Numbered from the stretch's first letter, positions 15,962 to 23,424 are shown. The stretch is DNA of 23,424 nt from Bdellovibrionaceae bacterium UBA2466 (GCA_002342225.1 DDPO01000145.1:1-23424); one strand, 5' to 3'. The notes: a model not told the origin generated them from the sequence alone. Program-made: numbers and translations.

Positions 15962-15990
15962 AGGATATGCAAGGGGGGGAATCTCGTCAA
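15962..15990 (-). promoter_or_regulatory. Promoter of DUF1015 gene with G7/C7 spacer
   Basis: On the minus strand TTGACG (15990-15985) and TATCCT (15967-15962) are separated by exactly 17 bases. The spacer contains a run of seven cytosines (G7 on the plus strand, 15973-15979). Slippage in the run would change the spacer length. AGGAAAGG before the start provides the ribosome-binding site. Confidence 0.45.
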
Positions 15991-15998
15991 AGATTTTT

Positions 15999-16745
15999 CT
16001 ATTGCTGTTGTTCCTGCTTACGAAGTTCTTCGATTGTGTCTTTGAACTGAGAGGATTTTACTGCTGTGTTAGCATATTTCTCGTCGTACTGAGGCAAATG
16101 CAGTGAGCGTTCGCTGGTTCCACGAAACTCTCCGACATTGAGCGCTACGATAAACGCTCTTTCGTTTTCGATCGAAAAAATAGGCGCACCCGAGGACCCT
16201 CGAGTTGCATGGCAATTATGAAGAACGATATCGTTTTCGACCGACAGTAAATTGCAACCTTCGTGAATGCTGGGAACTTTTCCATTGGATATATCCGCGG
16301 AGTATCCCATACAGTTTACTGGCAATTCGGTCTCTTCCTTTATTTCCATCCAACCGAAGCCATCGCCTAGGGGCTCTTCAAGCTTAAGAATCGCCCAATC
16401 TTTCTCTTGTTCGTTTTTAAGGTCTTGGGTTCCTACCCAAATGTGTTGGATCCAAGATTTTCGATAGCTAGTCCCATTTTGATAATTGGGATTGAAGTAA
16501 GTGAGGTCTTTTCTAATTTCGCGAGTGGCAAGGTCGAGAACGCAATGAGCTGCAGTGAGAACTAATCTTCGACCCACTAAAACCCCTGTGCATCGAGTAG
16601 CTTCTATGTAACCAACAGTTCGATAGGGATATTCGAAGCTCGATACCGTTTTTCTTTTGTCAGGACCAAAGACATTCCACGTTTCAGGAAAAACTTGGCA
16701 CGAAAAAGTAATTATTAGAAAAAAGAATAGGGCCTTAAAACTCAT
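15999..16745 (-). CDS. Secreted trypsin-like serine protease
   Basis: This 248-residue protein of the chymotrypsin fold (S1/V8-like) has a signal peptide: MSFKALFFFLIITFSCQVF. The catalytic triad is complete, with His67 in LTAAHCV, Asp116 in EKDWAILKL and Ser185 in TRGSSGAPIF. Cys52 and Cys68 would form the usual disulfide around the histidine. It is short and has no extra domains, so it is probably a small soluble protease acting outside the inner membrane. I chose the ATG at 16745 because the signal peptide starts there and AGGTT lies about eight bases upstream. A TTG at 16787 would add 14 residues before the signal peptide without a ribosome-binding site. A promoter and overlapping dyad lie directly upstream. 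Confidence 0.87.
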   Translation of the reverse strand: MSFKALFFFLIITFSCQVFPETWNVFGPDKRKTVSSFEYPYRTVGYIEATRCTGVLVGRRLVLTAAHCVLDLATREIRKDLTYFNPNYQNGTSYRKSWIQHIWVGTQDLKNEQEKDWAILKLEEPLGDGFGWMEIKEETELPVNCMGYSADISNGKVPSIHEGCNLLSVENDIVLHNCHATRGSSGAPIFSIENERAFIVALNVGEFRGTSERSLHLPQYDEKYANTAVKSSQFKDTIEELRKQEQQQ

Positions 16746-16751
16746 TGCTAT

Positions 16752-16769
16752 AACCTGTTGCCACAGGTT
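16752..16769. promoter_or_regulatory. Operator-like dyad AACCTGT-TGCC-ACAGGTT
   Basis: This is a perfect 7-base inverted repeat with a four-base centre, overlapping the last three bases of the -10 hexamer and the likely transcription start of the protease gene. A further half-site ACAGGTT lies at 16810-16816, just after purD. The position fits a repressor site. In read-through RNA from purD the repeat could instead form a hairpin that covers the AGG of the protease ribosome-binding site. Confidence 0.4.
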
Positions 16770-16795
16770 TAAGACGGAGCAACACAAAATGTCAA
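16767..16795 (-). promoter_or_regulatory. Promoter of serine protease gene
   Basis: On the minus strand a consensus TTGACA (16795-16790) is followed after 17 bases by TTAAAC (16772-16767), a weak -10. The weak -10 together with the overlapping dyad suggests a regulated promoter. Initiation would fall near 16760, leaving a leader of about 15 bases. Confidence 0.5.
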
Positions 16796-16820
16796 ATTGA
16801 AGTTTAAAGACAGGTTATTG

Positions 16821-18074
16821 CTAAGTAATTCCTATATCCGTTCGAAAATGAATGCCGGGCCAAGATATCTTTTGGAGTCGGAAATACGCTTTTTTACGAG
16901 CCTCAGAAGCATCTCTTCCTAATGCTCCGACACCTAGAACTCGACCTCCCGAAGTATGAAGCTTATTATTTTTTAATTCTACACCCGCAAAAAACAATTC
17001 AGTTTCTCCAGTCTGAGAATCGATACCCGAGATGGGTTCTCCCAACTCTGGTTTTTCTGGATAACCTGGGCTTGCGGCAACGACGTAGATTGCAGTTTCT
17101 TTTTTCCACGCAAGCGGGGGAGTCGAATTCAATTTCCCTTTGGCTGTTGCGACTAAAGCAGGTAGTAAGTCGCTTTCAATTCGCATCATAAGGCTTTGTG
17201 TCTCAGGATCTCCAAATCTAGTATTAAATTCTAAAACGTAAGGATTACCTTCTGGAGAGATCATGATTCCGATGTATAAAACCCCGTGAAATTCCAGTTT
17301 TTCTCTTTCTAAGGCTTCTAAAATCGGTTTCACAATGGTCTTTTTAATCCGTGCTTCAAGCTCTGCGTTTAGATGTGGAGAAGGGGAGATAGCCCCCATT
17401 CCGCCTGTGTTAGGGCCTTTATCATGATCAAAAACCCGTTTGAAATCGGTGGAAGAGGAGAGGGGGATAAAACTTGTTCCATCACAGAGCCCTAAATAAC
17501 TTAATTCGACTCCAGAAATAAATTCTTCTTCGATCACTTGATGGTGACCCTTGCCGAAAATATTTTGATTCCAGACTTGCTCGGCAAAAATAAGAGCATG
17601 AGCGGAGTCTTTTGCAATCACCACCCCTTTGCCGGCGGCCAAGCCATCTAGTTTAAGTACTTTTGGGAAAGGACGGATATCAATGTCTCTTTTGAAATCT
17701 TGAAGAGAAGAGTGAATCGCATACTGGGCTGTAGGAACTCCTGCTCGAACCATGAATTGCTTTGCAAAAATCTTACTTGTTTCTAACTGCGCCCCTTCTT
17801 TGCCTGGCCCCAATACGAGAAACCCCATTTTTCTGAAGTAAGAAGCGTAGTCCTGCGCTAGAAGAGCTTCGGGCCCGATGATAATAGTTTCGATATTTTT
17901 TCGTTTGGCTTCCAAAGCAATCTGTTCTTTATCTGAAACTTGACCCAGATTGCAAAAACCCAATTTGATTGTTCCAGCATTTCCGGGATGCAGAAAAATA
18001 TCATGATTAGACTGCTTAAGTTTCCAAGCTATCGAGTGCTCTCTGGCACCACTTCCAAGTACGAGAACTTTCAA
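16821..18074 (-). CDS. purD: Phosphoribosylamine--glycine ligase
   Basis: PurD joins phosphoribosylamine and glycine using ATP, the second step of purine biosynthesis. The 417-residue length is usual. The N-terminal VLVLGSGAREHSIAWKL (3-19) is the family start, and PGNAGT (30-35) follows. The ATP-grasp part has the segment VLKLDGLAAGKGVVIA (139-154), GPNTGGMGAISP, and the metal-binding EFNTRFGDPETQ. The start is a TTG at 18074 with a strong AGGAG six bases upstream; no ATG fits the conserved N-terminus. It lies 21 bases after the GYF_2-TPR gene and probably shares its transcript. purH is nearby on the same strand but separated by other genes. Confidence 0.96.
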   Translation of the reverse strand: MKVLVLGSGAREHSIAWKLKQSNHDIFLHPGNAGTIKLGFCNLGQVSDKEQIALEAKRKNIETIIIGPEALLAQDYASYFRKMGFLVLGPGKEGAQLETSKIFAKQFMVRAGVPTAQYAIHSSLQDFKRDIDIRPFPKVLKLDGLAAGKGVVIAKDSAHALIFAEQVWNQNIFGKGHHQVIEEEFISGVELSYLGLCDGTSFIPLSSSTDFKRVFDHDKGPNTGGMGAISPSPHLNAELEARIKKTIVKPILEALEREKLEFHGVLYIGIMISPEGNPYVLEFNTRFGDPETQSLMMRIESDLLPALVATAKGKLNSTPPLAWKKETAIYVVAASPGYPEKPELGEPISGIDSQTGETELFFAGVELKNNKLHTSGGRVLGVGALGRDASEARKKAYFRLQKISWPGIHFRTDIGIT

Positions 18075-18095
18075 GAGGTCTCCTGTAGAGACAAC

Positions 18096-19814
18096 TTATT
18101 CAAGTTCAGCAGATTGTGCAAGTGCGGGCATGAAATCAGGATGAGCAATAAGAAGGGACTTCAAAGTCTCTCGAGCTTCAGGGCCTCGATGGAGTTTTTT
18201 ATAAAGCTCGTACTGCCGCCACAGAGCGGTAGCGCAAGTAGGATCTAAAGTGAGAGCTTTTTGGTAATCAAGCTGGGCCTCGGCAATGTTACCTAGCATT
18301 TCTCTTGCTTGACCTCGAGATACGTACGCCACGGGACCAAAGTAATCGAGGTTTGGGGGGAGTTTTGAAAGAACTGTTTTAAGATAGACTGGATCCGAAA
18401 TGTTGGGGAGCATCATCTTAAGACTTAAAACCCGAGGTAGGAGGTTGTTACTACGGTTTGCCAAAGCGTCCATTTTCTTCCAGTCCTCAGCACGAGTCAT
18501 CGGACTTGCTAAGTAATTAATGTAAATTTTTCCGATCAGTTTTTCTTCTTCGGTACCGGTCTGCATGGCGACATTATAAGCTTCGAGGTATTCTTTGTGA
18601 TTAATAGAGCTGCTCTGAAAATATCCGAAGGGAATAGGACTTAATTTTTCATAGTCAGGGTCTCGTCCTAGCATCGCGATCATGGTTTGCTTCGCAGCTT
18701 CGAAGTTGTTTACTTTTTCATTTGTAAAAAAAACAGCTTGGTAAATGTAGTTGACCCAACGATCCTTTGAGAGATTGATGGCAGACTTGAAAGTGAGGCT
18801 AGCATCTGAAGTTAAACCCAGAGCAACTTTGGCCCAACCTTTGTGCACTTGTATGAGCCACAGGTCGGGTTGTTCCAGCTCAGCTAGTTGCAGATAGTCG
18901 AGTGCTTGTTGAAACCTTTTCTGTTTGAAATAGGCCCTTCCGAGGTTGAATCGGGCAGCAGCATCTTTTGGGTCGAGTTGTAGAGCTTCTAAGAAATGGC
19001 TCTCGCCCCTGTCGCCTTCGTTTTGTGACAGGAGGAGATAGCCTAGCCACAAGTGGGCTTGAGACTTTACATAGGAATTACTATTCGGGGCCGCCAAAGC
19101 TTGTTCTAAAAGTTTTTTTGCTCTCTGGGCTGACTCCCCCTCAGTGATGAGGAGGGCTCCATAGAGAGTCAGATGGCTAATATCAGATTTCCCTTCGGAC
19201 TCGTGATAATTGGCCAGGAGTTTTAAAGCGGTTTTCGATCTTCCTATTTTGAGCAAGGACTTGGCTTTTTTTACGATTGCTGTCTCTTCAATTCTCCCTC
19301 TATTGGAACCAGAGCTCAAAGTGGAGACTTCGGAAGTTTCTCGAACAGGCTTTTGCGGCCGGTAAAAAATAAAAATAGTTAAAAAAGTTAGAATGACTGC
19401 CGTCAACAGGGGATATTTTGCAGGTCCACGGATGGCAGATTGTCTTGTGGCATGTGTTCCTAAGGCTTCCTGATTTTTGGAAAGGGGGCGGTTGGATGGT
19501 GCAGGTTTAACCGATGGTTGAGCAGGATCTGGAATTGAAATTTTGTCGGTGCTGGTCGGGGTGGGAGTTAAGTCCGATTTCGTAAGCTCAATGGAGTGCG
19601 TTGTCATTCTTGAACTTGTCCGAGTAACCTCTTCGGTGTCTCGGCTCGAGAGAACGCTTGCTGAGATCCAATTTCCAGAGTTACTGCAGATTTCGTCCTG
19701 AACTGAAAAAGAATTCTTATTGAGTTGCTCAATAAGTTCGGATTGCGAATAGGGTCCCATCACTTCACGGGACTTAGTGCGCACTAACCATTCTTTTCTA
19801 TTGGATGGGTTCAT
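18096..19814 (-). CDS. GYF_2-domain TPR membrane protein
   Basis: This 572-residue protein has three parts. A GYF_2/DUF4339-like domain (about 9-53: WLVRTKSREVMGPYSQSELIEQL ending in SGNWISA) is followed by a Ser/Thr/Pro-rich linker (55-130). A single membrane helix (about 134-152, YPLLTAVILTFLTIFIFYRP) precedes a large region of tetratricopeptide repeats (about 165-570). The clearest repeats are around HFLEALQLDPKDAAARFNLG and, near the end, AQLDYQKALTLDPTCATAL. The topology places the GYF_2 domain in the cytoplasm and the TPR array in the periplasm, if the helix is a signal anchor. This suggests a scaffold, not an enzyme. No Shine-Dalgarno sequence is evident before the ATG. purD follows by 21 bases with no obvious functional link. 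Confidence 0.75.
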   Translation of the reverse strand: MNPSNRKEWLVRTKSREVMGPYSQSELIEQLNKNSFSVQDEICSNSGNWISASVLSSRDTEEVTRTSSRMTTHSIELTKSDLTPTPTSTDKISIPDPAQPSVKPAPSNRPLSKNQEALGTHATRQSAIRGPAKYPLLTAVILTFLTIFIFYRPQKPVRETSEVSTLSSGSNRGRIEETAIVKKAKSLLKIGRSKTALKLLANYHESEGKSDISHLTLYGALLITEGESAQRAKKLLEQALAAPNSNSYVKSQAHLWLGYLLLSQNEGDRGESHFLEALQLDPKDAAARFNLGRAYFKQKRFQQALDYLQLAELEQPDLWLIQVHKGWAKVALGLTSDASLTFKSAINLSKDRWVNYIYQAVFFTNEKVNNFEAAKQTMIAMLGRDPDYEKLSPIPFGYFQSSSINHKEYLEAYNVAMQTGTEEEKLIGKIYINYLASPMTRAEDWKKMDALANRSNNLLPRVLSLKMMLPNISDPVYLKTVLSKLPPNLDYFGPVAYVSRGQAREMLGNIAEAQLDYQKALTLDPTCATALWRQYELYKKLHRGPEARETLKSLLIAHPDFMPALAQSAELE

Positions 19815-19941
19815 AACAGGGGTAAAAGTACCTCATCTCTCTATCGGATTTAAGAGCTCCAAACTTAAAGGATTCAATAATTTAAGGGCTATTAATAAAG
19901 TTACAAAGGAAGCTTGATATTCGCCTCAACCAAGTGTTTTT

Positions 19942-20661
19942 ATGGAACCCATGAAAATCATGGGTTTAGGGCATTACTATCATTTGTTTGTAAATTATCA
20001 CGTTGCAGCAGAGTCTTTAAAACCCTTAATTCCTCAAGGGCTTGAATTGGATCTTTTTGAGGGCAAGGGAATTGTTTCGTGGGTTGCCTCAACGTGGCAA
20101 GATTTAAAAGTTTTGGGATGGCCTTGGGTTGTTCCCGGCCCTGCTTTTTCCTTAACGTTGAGAACTTACGTGAAGAAGAATCGAGGAACTGATTGGGTTC
20201 GCGGGTACTTTCCCATAGAAAGCTGGATGTCTGATTCAAAGTATCGTTGGTGTAAAAATATTTGTGGACTTGAGAAACCTCATCCTCTTGAGCTAAAGAG
20301 GTCGGTCCACTTTGAGCCCCATGAAAAAAGTTCTCGTGGAATATTTGAATACAGTTGGAAAAAATTATCTGAACAACCCGAGCAATTGATCAGGTTTCGC
20401 ACTATAGGGTCCCCACAACCTGCTATGGCAGGTTATCTTGAGTATTTTACTTCCGAAAAAAATCAGTTTTTTTTGAAGAGAAAAGATAAACTGAATTGTT
20501 TTCTTGAGGAGAGAGCTCCGTGGGTGATTTGGGAACTTGATGAAATCGTTTTGCCTACACAATGGCCCAGTCAGATGCTTGCCAACCTAGATTGGACTCA
20601 ACCTGAATCGACTTTCGTTGTGAAGGGGGGGAGAGTAGTTATTAAGTCAGTGTCGGTTTAG
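19942..20661 (+). CDS. DUF2071 family protein
   Basis: This 239-residue protein resembles the DUF2071 (YqjF-like) family. The opening LFVNYHVAAESLKPLIPQGLELDLFEGKG contains the typical pattern of a hydrophobic strand, an LxPLxPxGLExDxFxG motif and then SWVAS. A central RTYVKKNRGTDWVRGYFPIE-type block and a C-terminal strand region follow. The function of this acetoacetate-decarboxylase-like family is not established. The start is uncertain: three in-frame ATGs lie at 19942, 19951 and 19960, and none has a clear Shine-Dalgarno sequence. A TTGATA-18-TTTTAT pair ends seven bases before the ATG at 19951, so that ATG may be used on a leaderless mRNA. The 3' end overlaps the convergent purH by four bases. 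Confidence 0.72.
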   Translation: MEPMKIMGLGHYYHLFVNYHVAAESLKPLIPQGLELDLFEGKGIVSWVASTWQDLKVLGWPWVVPGPAFSLTLRTYVKKNRGTDWVRGYFPIESWMSDSKYRWCKNICGLEKPHPLELKRSVHFEPHEKSSRGIFEYSWKKLSEQPEQLIRFRTIGSPQPAMAGYLEYFTSEKNQFFLKRKDKLNCFLEERAPWVIWELDEIVLPTQWPSQMLANLDWTQPESTFVVKGGRVVIKSVSV

Positions 20662-22169
20662 TGTCGGAAGTGGCGTTTCCCTGTAAATAAAAGAACGATA
20701 TTTTGTTCGTTACAAGCTTGAATGACCTCAGTGTCCCGTTGAGAACCCCCAGGTTCGATAATGGCCTTGATCCCTGAGCCTTTTAAAAGGTCGATGTTGT
20801 CCCGAAAGGGAAAAAATGCATCCGACGCCAAAACAGCTCCTGCAGTTTGGCCTTTGGCTTTCTCCAGAGCAATTTGAACAGCATCGACTCGAGACATTTG
20901 ACCCGCTCCTATTCCTAGAGTCTGTCCATTTTTCGCAATGACGATGGCATTCGAACGCACGTGTTTGCAGACACGCCAAGCAAATTTGAGATCATTTTGA
21001 ACGGAGCTTTCTAGATGTTGATTTTGCGAAACTATTTTGAAATCGATGGTGACTCCTAAAGGATCGGTTGTTTGTACCAACCATCCTCCCAAACTTGTTC
21101 TCACTTCGAAAGGGTTAAAAACTGGTTTCTCCCATTCGATAAGTCGAAGGTTTTTCTTGGTGGCTAGAATTTCTCGTGCGTCTTTTGAGAACCTAGGGGC
21201 GACAATCACTTCAAGAAAAAGCTGTGCCATTCCATGCGCAGCTTCAGCATCGACTTCACGGTTGATAGCGACGATGCCCCCAAAAGCTGACTTAGAATCA
21301 CAACTTTGAGATCGTTTAAACAACTCTGCAACGGAATTTTCTCCACTCGCTACACCACAGGGGTTGTTATGTTTTACGATAGTGACAGCTGGCTCTGCAA
21401 ATTCGGAGTTGAGCCTTAAAGCAGCTTCGCTATCGAGCAAATTATTGTAGGAAAGTTCTTTGCCTTGAAGAATTTTCCATTCCTGTTTTGAGGCGCCCCA
21501 ACTTGCAGTTTGATGGGGATTCTCACCGTACCGCAATGGGGTTAAACTCCCGAATTCGATTTGCGAGGGAAGAGCAGCAGCAGAAGTTCTCCACGTATTG
21601 GCTATCATTCTATCGTATCGACTGGTTCTCTCAAATGTCATGGCCGCCATGGTTTGTCTGAAGTTTAAAGTTGTTCCACCGTGGTTGTCATATTCAGACA
21701 AGAAATGTGAATAGTCCTCAGGGGAAGATAAAACAGTGACACTTGCTGCATTCTTAGCAGCGGCTCTCATCATCGAGGGTCCGCCGATATCAATAAATTT
21801 AGCTTGAACCTCTTTTGAATCTGCCAAGTGGTCCCAAAAGGGATAGAGGTTAACGACAACGAGATCAAAAAGCGGAATATCGTGAGCTTCGCAGTCCAGA
21901 AGATCGCTTTTTGAATCTCTTCGAGCTAAAATCCCTCCGAAAATTTTGGGATGGAGTGTTTTTACTCTACCATCCATCATTTCGGGAAATTGGGTGACAG
22001 ATTCGATTTGATTTACATCAAATCCCATTTCGCGGATATGTTTGGCAGTTCCCCCAGTGGAGTAAATTTTGATTTGATGGTCAGAAAGCTTTTGGCACAG
22101 AGGTTCTAAGCCGGTTTTATCGAAAACACTGATGAGCGCCCTTTGGAGGGGTAGCCGGGAGGAGTTCAT
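20658..22169 (-). CDS. purH: Bifunctional AICAR formyltransferase/IMP cyclohydrolase
   Basis: PurH carries out the last two steps of IMP synthesis. The 503-residue protein has the IMP cyclohydrolase domain first, with RALISVFDKTGL (10-21), YSTGGTAKHI (36-45) and DGRVKTLHPKIFGGILARR (66-84). The formyltransferase domain follows, with LRYGENPHQ (212-220), the catalytic KHNNPCGVA (266-274) and SAFGGIVAINREVD. I chose the ATG at 22169: the conserved sequence starts within ten residues, and the TTG 36 bases upstream is itself the -35 hexamer of a promoter that would start transcription next to the ATG. There is no Shine-Dalgarno sequence, which fits a leaderless mRNA. The gene overlaps the DUF2071 gene tail to tail. 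Confidence 0.95.
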   Translation of the reverse strand: MNSSRLPLQRALISVFDKTGLEPLCQKLSDHQIKIYSTGGTAKHIREMGFDVNQIESVTQFPEMMDGRVKTLHPKIFGGILARRDSKSDLLDCEAHDIPLFDLVVVNLYPFWDHLADSKEVQAKFIDIGGPSMMRAAAKNAASVTVLSSPEDYSHFLSEYDNHGGTTLNFRQTMAAMTFERTSRYDRMIANTWRTSAAALPSQIEFGSLTPLRYGENPHQTASWGASKQEWKILQGKELSYNNLLDSEAALRLNSEFAEPAVTIVKHNNPCGVASGENSVAELFKRSQSCDSKSAFGGIVAINREVDAEAAHGMAQLFLEVIVAPRFSKDAREILATKKNLRLIEWEKPVFNPFEVRTSLGGWLVQTTDPLGVTIDFKIVSQNQHLESSVQNDLKFAWRVCKHVRSNAIVIAKNGQTLGIGAGQMSRVDAVQIALEKAKGQTAGAVLASDAFFPFRDNIDLLKGSGIKAIIEPGGSQRDTEVIQACNEQNIVLLFTGKRHFRH

Positions 22170-22177
22170 GGAGCAAT

Positions 22178-22205
22178 AATTTAAACGAATCCTTCGGAGA
22201 GTCAA
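22178..22205 (-). promoter_or_regulatory. purH promoter, probably leaderless
   Basis: On the minus strand TTGACT (22205-22200) and TAAATT (22183-22178) are separated by 16 bases, and the -10 hexamer ends 8 bases before the ATG at 22169. This is the same architecture as the AI-2E promoter at 4556-4584. No PurR-type operator is evident. Confidence 0.5.
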
Positions 22206-22230
22206 AGGCTTAACGTTGAACTCGTCAGAA

Positions 22231-22255
22231 TCATTGCTAAAACCCGTTGCCTAGG
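22231..22255 (+). repeat. Motif shared with the protease upstream region
   Basis: TCATTGCTA, AACC and GTTGCC occur here in the same order and spacing as at 16742-16762, with two single-base differences, and both copies then run into AGGT. Here it lies in the divergent region before the pectin-acetylesterase gene, 50 bases upstream of its ATG. The copy near the protease contains a perfect dyad; this one keeps only part of it. Confidence 0.35.
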
Positions 22256-22304
22256 TCCAGCTGGCATCTTAAGCTATTGAAGTCAATTAAACAGGAGCCT
22301 TCTC

Positions 22305-23372
22305 ATGATGAAATCCATTTTAAGTTTAATCATTCTTATTACGAATGTCTCACTTGCTGATTGTCCCAAAGGAGAGCTGTGTCACTTAGATATTCCCGGT
22401 ATTCAATGCGCTGATGGTTCCCCTTCTTTCGTGAAGTACATTGATAGGGGCTCGGAACATCTTTTTATGTACGTCCAAGGCGGTGGTGCTTGCTTTGATG
22501 CCGTTACTTGTGGATGCAGATTAAATGAACAAAACTGTAAGGGTTCGAATGAAGGGGGTAAGGGAGCCTTGGCAGGTTATTTATCACGGCCCCCAGTCGA
22601 CGAACAAACTCACCCCTGGAGTCGTGGAGAAGATCATCCGATTGGAAAAGCTAACTATTTCGAAATTATCTATTGCACGGGAGATGTTTACACTGGGGCA
22701 GGAGTTGCCAATTATGGGAACAAATTGCTTCCAAGGCTTGTTCGTCACGTAGGAGGAAAAAACTTTGAGCTCAGTACAATCCAAGCCAAAAATCTTTTTC
22801 CGAACGTAAAAAAGGTGACCGTTGTGGGCTCGAGTGCAGGGGGAGTAGGAATCAGCTACAACCTTCACCATATTGCTAAGCAATTTGAGGGTACTGAGAT
22901 CTCCGTGATCAACGATTCAGGTATACCGATTTTCGGACGTTTCCTCGACCAAGAAAAAGTAAGAGGAGTTCTTAAAACGTGGAACGTCAAAGAAACTCTT
23001 CCGAAAGACATGAATGTCGATGGAGATGTCGATTTTGAAGAGGTCTATTCTTATAATGCGAGTCAGTTGCCACATGTTCGCTACGGTCTTATCGGTGCTC
23101 TTGAAGATGCAGTTTTTGCTGTTTACTTTAACTTGCTCGGCGGCAGCTCAGATTCTGTGGCCAAATCCCTGCATGAAGCTGGGAAGTTCATGCATCAAGC
23201 TAAAGAGCACCATTATTTCTTTGATCAAGGTAGATGGCATACAGCCACTTTTTTACCCAGTTATGGGGTTCCCAAAGCATTGTGGCCTCAGTCGCAGGGT
23301 ATTTATGTTTATGACTGGTTAAAGTCGATGGTATCTGGTTCAAAAGACTGGTCAGATGTTGAGGCTGATTAA
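22305..23372 (+). CDS. Secreted pectin-acetylesterase/NOTUM-family hydrolase
   Basis: This 355-residue alpha/beta hydrolase has a signal peptide (MMKSILSLIILITNVSLA, cleavage likely before DC). The PAE/NOTUM family features are present: MYVQGGGACFD (55-65) as the oxyanion loop, YCTGDVYTG (123-131), nucleophile Ser177 in GSSAGG, Asp204 in INDSG and His312 in RWHTATF. Many cysteines (20, 26, 35, 63, 69, 71, 78, 124) suggest disulfides. Family members remove acetyl groups from pectin or palmitoleate from Wnt proteins; in bacteria the substrate is usually unknown, but an ester on an external polymer is likely. DMNVDGDVDFEE at 235-246 is a perfect EF-hand calcium loop. AGGAG lies seven bases before the ATG. 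The remaining 52 bases of the window contain no terminator that I can see. Confidence 0.85.
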   Translation: MMKSILSLIILITNVSLADCPKGELCHLDIPGIQCADGSPSFVKYIDRGSEHLFMYVQGGGACFDAVTCGCRLNEQNCKGSNEGGKGALAGYLSRPPVDEQTHPWSRGEDHPIGKANYFEIIYCTGDVYTGAGVANYGNKLLPRLVRHVGGKNFELSTIQAKNLFPNVKKVTVVGSSAGGVGISYNLHHIAKQFEGTEISVINDSGIPIFGRFLDQEKVRGVLKTWNVKETLPKDMNVDGDVDFEEVYSYNASQLPHVRYGLIGALEDAVFAVYFNLLGGSSDSVAKSLHEAGKFMHQAKEHHYFFDQGRWHTATFLPSYGVPKALWPQSQGIYVYDWLKSMVSGSKDWSDVEAD

Positions 23373-23424
23373 GATTTTTATTCTTTTTGATGACCCTTTT
23401 TCGAAATCAAAATCATCGCTGAAA

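Noticed and set aside
16752..16769. The protease dyad as an E. coli-type LexA box
   Set aside because: The CTGT and ACAG halves are four bases apart, not eight, so the spacing does not fit that LexA motif.
19937..19960. Firm start for the DUF2071 gene
   Set aside because: Three in-frame ATGs are possible and no Shine-Dalgarno sequence or conserved residue decides between them, so I kept the first and noted the doubt.

Overview
The window is a compact stretch of bacterial chromosome with moderate-to-low GC and no tRNA, rRNA, CRISPR array or insertion sequence that I can see. It carries 22 protein genes. The gene content and protein styles (deltaproteobacterial TonB-type transducer, CxxC cluster protein, zinc-ribbon protein beside rplM-rpsI, fadI-fadJ order, many exported hydrolases) suggest a Gram-negative from the former Deltaproteobacteria. 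A member of the Bdellovibrionota is my best guess. This is inference from family resemblance, not from a marker gene.

Layout. Positions 1-3004 (+ strand) hold the 3' end of pssA, then asd, truA and a TonB-domain protein, closely packed. Positions 3013-4547 (- strand) hold an AI-2E-family membrane protein followed by a small cysteine-cluster protein. Positions 4674-9353 (+ strand) form one operon behind a strong extended -10 promoter. It encodes a radical SAM enzyme, a DUF547 lipoprotein, the arsenite methyltransferase ArsM, a MIP/aquaglyceroporin channel and a low-molecular-weight-phosphatase/arsenate-reductase-like protein. Positions 9454-10876 (- strand) hold a zinc-ribbon protein, rplM (with a long lysine/alanine-rich N-terminal extension) and rpsI. 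Positions 11166-14689 (+ strand) encode fatty acid beta-oxidation (fadI, fadJ). Positions 14686-19814 (- strand) hold a DUF1015 protein, a secreted trypsin-like protease, purD and a GYF_2-TPR membrane protein. A DUF2071 protein (+) lies between these and purH (-). The window closes with a secreted pectin-acetylesterase/NOTUM-family hydrolase (+).

The most interesting system is the arsenic operon. ArsM retains all four cysteines needed for As(III) methylation. The radical SAM protein beside it has a CxxxCxxC cluster motif, extra cysteines and a cysteine-pair tail like that of ArsM, but does not look like the ArsS of known arsenosugar loci. With a lipoprotein, a channel and a phosphatase-like reductase that may be exported, this looks like an organoarsenical biosynthesis-and-export pathway whose final product I cannot name.

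Regulatory observations include two probable leaderless transcripts (the AI-2E gene and purH), a hairpin that may bring a distant Shine-Dalgarno close to the truA start, a dyad over the protease promoter with a related motif upstream of the pectin-acetylesterase gene, and a G7 tract in the spacer of the DUF1015 promoter.
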